Shown: positions 63,086 to 64,000 of the stretch, in pieces
Layout: every line of letters starts with the position of its first letter
Position numbering within the stretch: position 1 is the stretch's first letter
DNA from: Gammaproteobacteria bacterium
Lineage (GTDB): Bacteria > Pseudomonadota > Gammaproteobacteria > GCA-001735895
Length of the DNA: 64,000 nt
Assembly (NCBI GenBank): GCA_030066085.1
Contig: JASJCI010000032.1
Location: 62,001 to 126,000, forward strand
Reading direction: 5' to 3'
Notes under the pieces: generated by a model
Databases searched by the model: none
What the model was told of the DNA's origin: nothing
What the model saw: only the letters and a program-made list of their open reading frames with translations
Made by a program: the position numbers and the translations under genes

Positions 63086-64000
63086 TGCAGCCGAATTCGC
63101 AACACTTCAAGGCCAACGCGACGGCGGCGCTGCATCAACCGAACCTGCAGGCGGCGCTGAAGCAGCTCGAACTCGGATTCGTCGCCGGTCGCGCGCGCTG
63201 TTACGAGGGCCTGCCCGAATTCGAAGCGCTGCGCGAGCGCGCCGAATCGGTGCTCAATCATACCCTGGAAAATCTCGACGCCTACCTGCTCGAGTACGAG
63301 GCACGCGTAGTCGAGGCCGGCGGCCAGGTGCACTGGGCGAGTACGCCGCAAGAGGCGCGCGAGATCGTGCTCCGGATCTGCCGCGACGCCGACGCCAGAT
63401 CGGTCATTCGCGGCAAGTCGATGATCGGCGAGGAAATCGGCATCAACGACGCGCTCGAGGGTGCCGGCTTCGAGGTCACCGAGTCGGATCTCGGCGAGTA
63501 CATCCTGCAGCTGGGCAAGGAACCGCCGAGTCATATCGTCGCGCCGGCGATTCACAAGACCAAGGACGAGATCTCGGACCTGTTTTTCGATCATCACCAG
63601 GCGCTCGGATTCAGCGAAAGGCTGACCGATCGCAGCGCGCTGGTGGCCGAGGCGCGCCAGGTGCTGCGCACCAGGTTTCTCGACGCCGACGTGGGCATGA
63701 CCGGCGCCAATTTCCTGATCGCCGAAACCGGCAGCAACGTCATCGTCACCAACGAGGGCAACGGCGATCTCAGCTGCACGCTGCCGCGGGTGCAGATCGT
63801 CACCGCCGCGATCGACAAGGTGGTACCGACGCTGGAAGACGCGTCGATGCTGCTGCGCCTGCTCGCGCGCAGCGCCACCGGCCAGGAAATTACCGCCTAC
63901 ACCACTTTCAGCACCGGCCCGCGGCGCGAACCCGATGCCGACGGCCCGCGCGAGTACCATGTCGTTTTGATCGACAACCAGCGCAGCGAAATGCTGGGAT
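63085..64000 (+). CDS. lutB: Lactate-utilisation Fe-S protein (LutB/YkgF-like), truncated by window end
   Basis: At least 305 residues, open at the 3' end. N-terminal LUD domain: VRGKSM-type ARSVIRGKSMIGEEIGINDA, FEVTESDLGEYILQLGKEPP, HIVAPAIHKTKDEISDLF and GMTGANFLIAETGSNVIVTN. The cysteine clusters expected near the C-terminus lie beyond the window. Acts with LutA (and LutC, not visible) in L-lactate oxidation to pyruvate. Confidence 0.92.
   Translation, partial: MQPNSQHFKANATAALHQPNLQAALKQLELGFVAGRARCYEGLPEFEALRERAESVLNHTLENLDAYLLEYEARVVEAGGQVHWASTPQEAREIVLRICRDADARSVIRGKSMIGEEIGINDALEGAGFEVTESDLGEYILQLGKEPPSHIVAPAIHKTKDEISDLFFDHHQALGFSERLTDRSALVAEARQVLRTRFLDADVGMTGANFLIAETGSNVIVTNEGNGDLSCTLPRVQIVTAAIDKVVPTLEDASMLLRLLARSATGQEITAYTTFSTGPRREPDADGPREYHVVLIDNQRSEMLG

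Overview
The window is a gene-dense, high-GC chromosomal segment (about 60% or more by eye) from a proteobacterium. It is most likely an aerobic gammaproteobacterium living on aromatic and branched-chain acids. That placement is inferred from a LiuR-type leucine regulator, an IHF-beta paralogue, PHB genes, and dispersed 'GTCATCCCCGC' inverted repeats. No RNA genes, insertion sequences, prophage genes or CRISPR arrays were seen.

Region 1 (1-16028) is an aerobic benzoate locus of the box type. On the minus strand run boxR, boxC, boxB, an enoyl-CoA hydratase, a PaaH-like 3-hydroxyacyl-CoA dehydrogenase, a MaoC-like hydratase and a BenE symporter cut by the window edge. Divergent from boxR are a DUF4863 protein, benzoate-CoA ligase, an alpha/beta hydrolase and a complete Liv-type ABC importer. 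Benzoate would be imported, activated to benzoyl-CoA, epoxidised by BoxB, opened by BoxC and passed to beta-oxidation. No boxA (reductase) or boxD (semialdehyde dehydrogenase) lies inside the window.

Region 2 (16029-19740) holds a triple-fasciclin lipoprotein, a stretch of lower GC with two small uncharacterised proteins and an IHF-beta-like protein, and an OsmC-like protein.

Region 3 (19925-27719) looks like phosphorus acquisition: phnD-phnC-phnE-phnE with a formamidase-like hydrolase, divergent HAD and histidine phosphatases, and a Na/Pi cotransporter.

Region 4 (27800-33226) holds a PaaG-like hydratase, an SDR, and a two-gene operon that is the most unusual item here. One gene encodes an 882-residue membrane-anchored coiled-coil protein with a MotB-like N-terminus and an OmpA-like C-terminus. 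The other encodes a MotA/TolQ/ExbB-like protein. The coil is built from ten tandem 46-residue units, two of which are lengthened by exactly 11 residues.

Region 5 (33310-43319, minus strand) is a second Liv-type importer with an acyl-CoA synthetase, a phenylacetate-CoA-ligase-like enzyme and a CaiB-type CoA-transferase, suggesting uptake and activation of an unidentified organic acid.

Region 6 (43617-59364) centres on leucine and branched-chain acyl-CoA breakdown. It contains a 3-hydroxybutyryl-CoA dehydrogenase, the fused mutase icmF, and a divergent operon (thioesterase, liuR, liuA, thiolase, acyl-CoA dehydrogenase, liuB, liuD, liuE, DUF2889 protein, HAD dehalogenase). A near-perfect LiuR-type palindrome sits between icmF and the operon, overlapping promoter elements on both strands. 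liuC is absent from this operon, but a LiuC-like hydratase is found in the box operon.

Region 7 (59485-64000) has a phasin behind a strong promoter flanked by palindromes, then phaA, phaB, and lutA and lutB homologues for lactate oxidation, lutB being cut by the window end. Acetyl-CoA and acetoacetate from both catabolic routes could therefore feed PHB storage.
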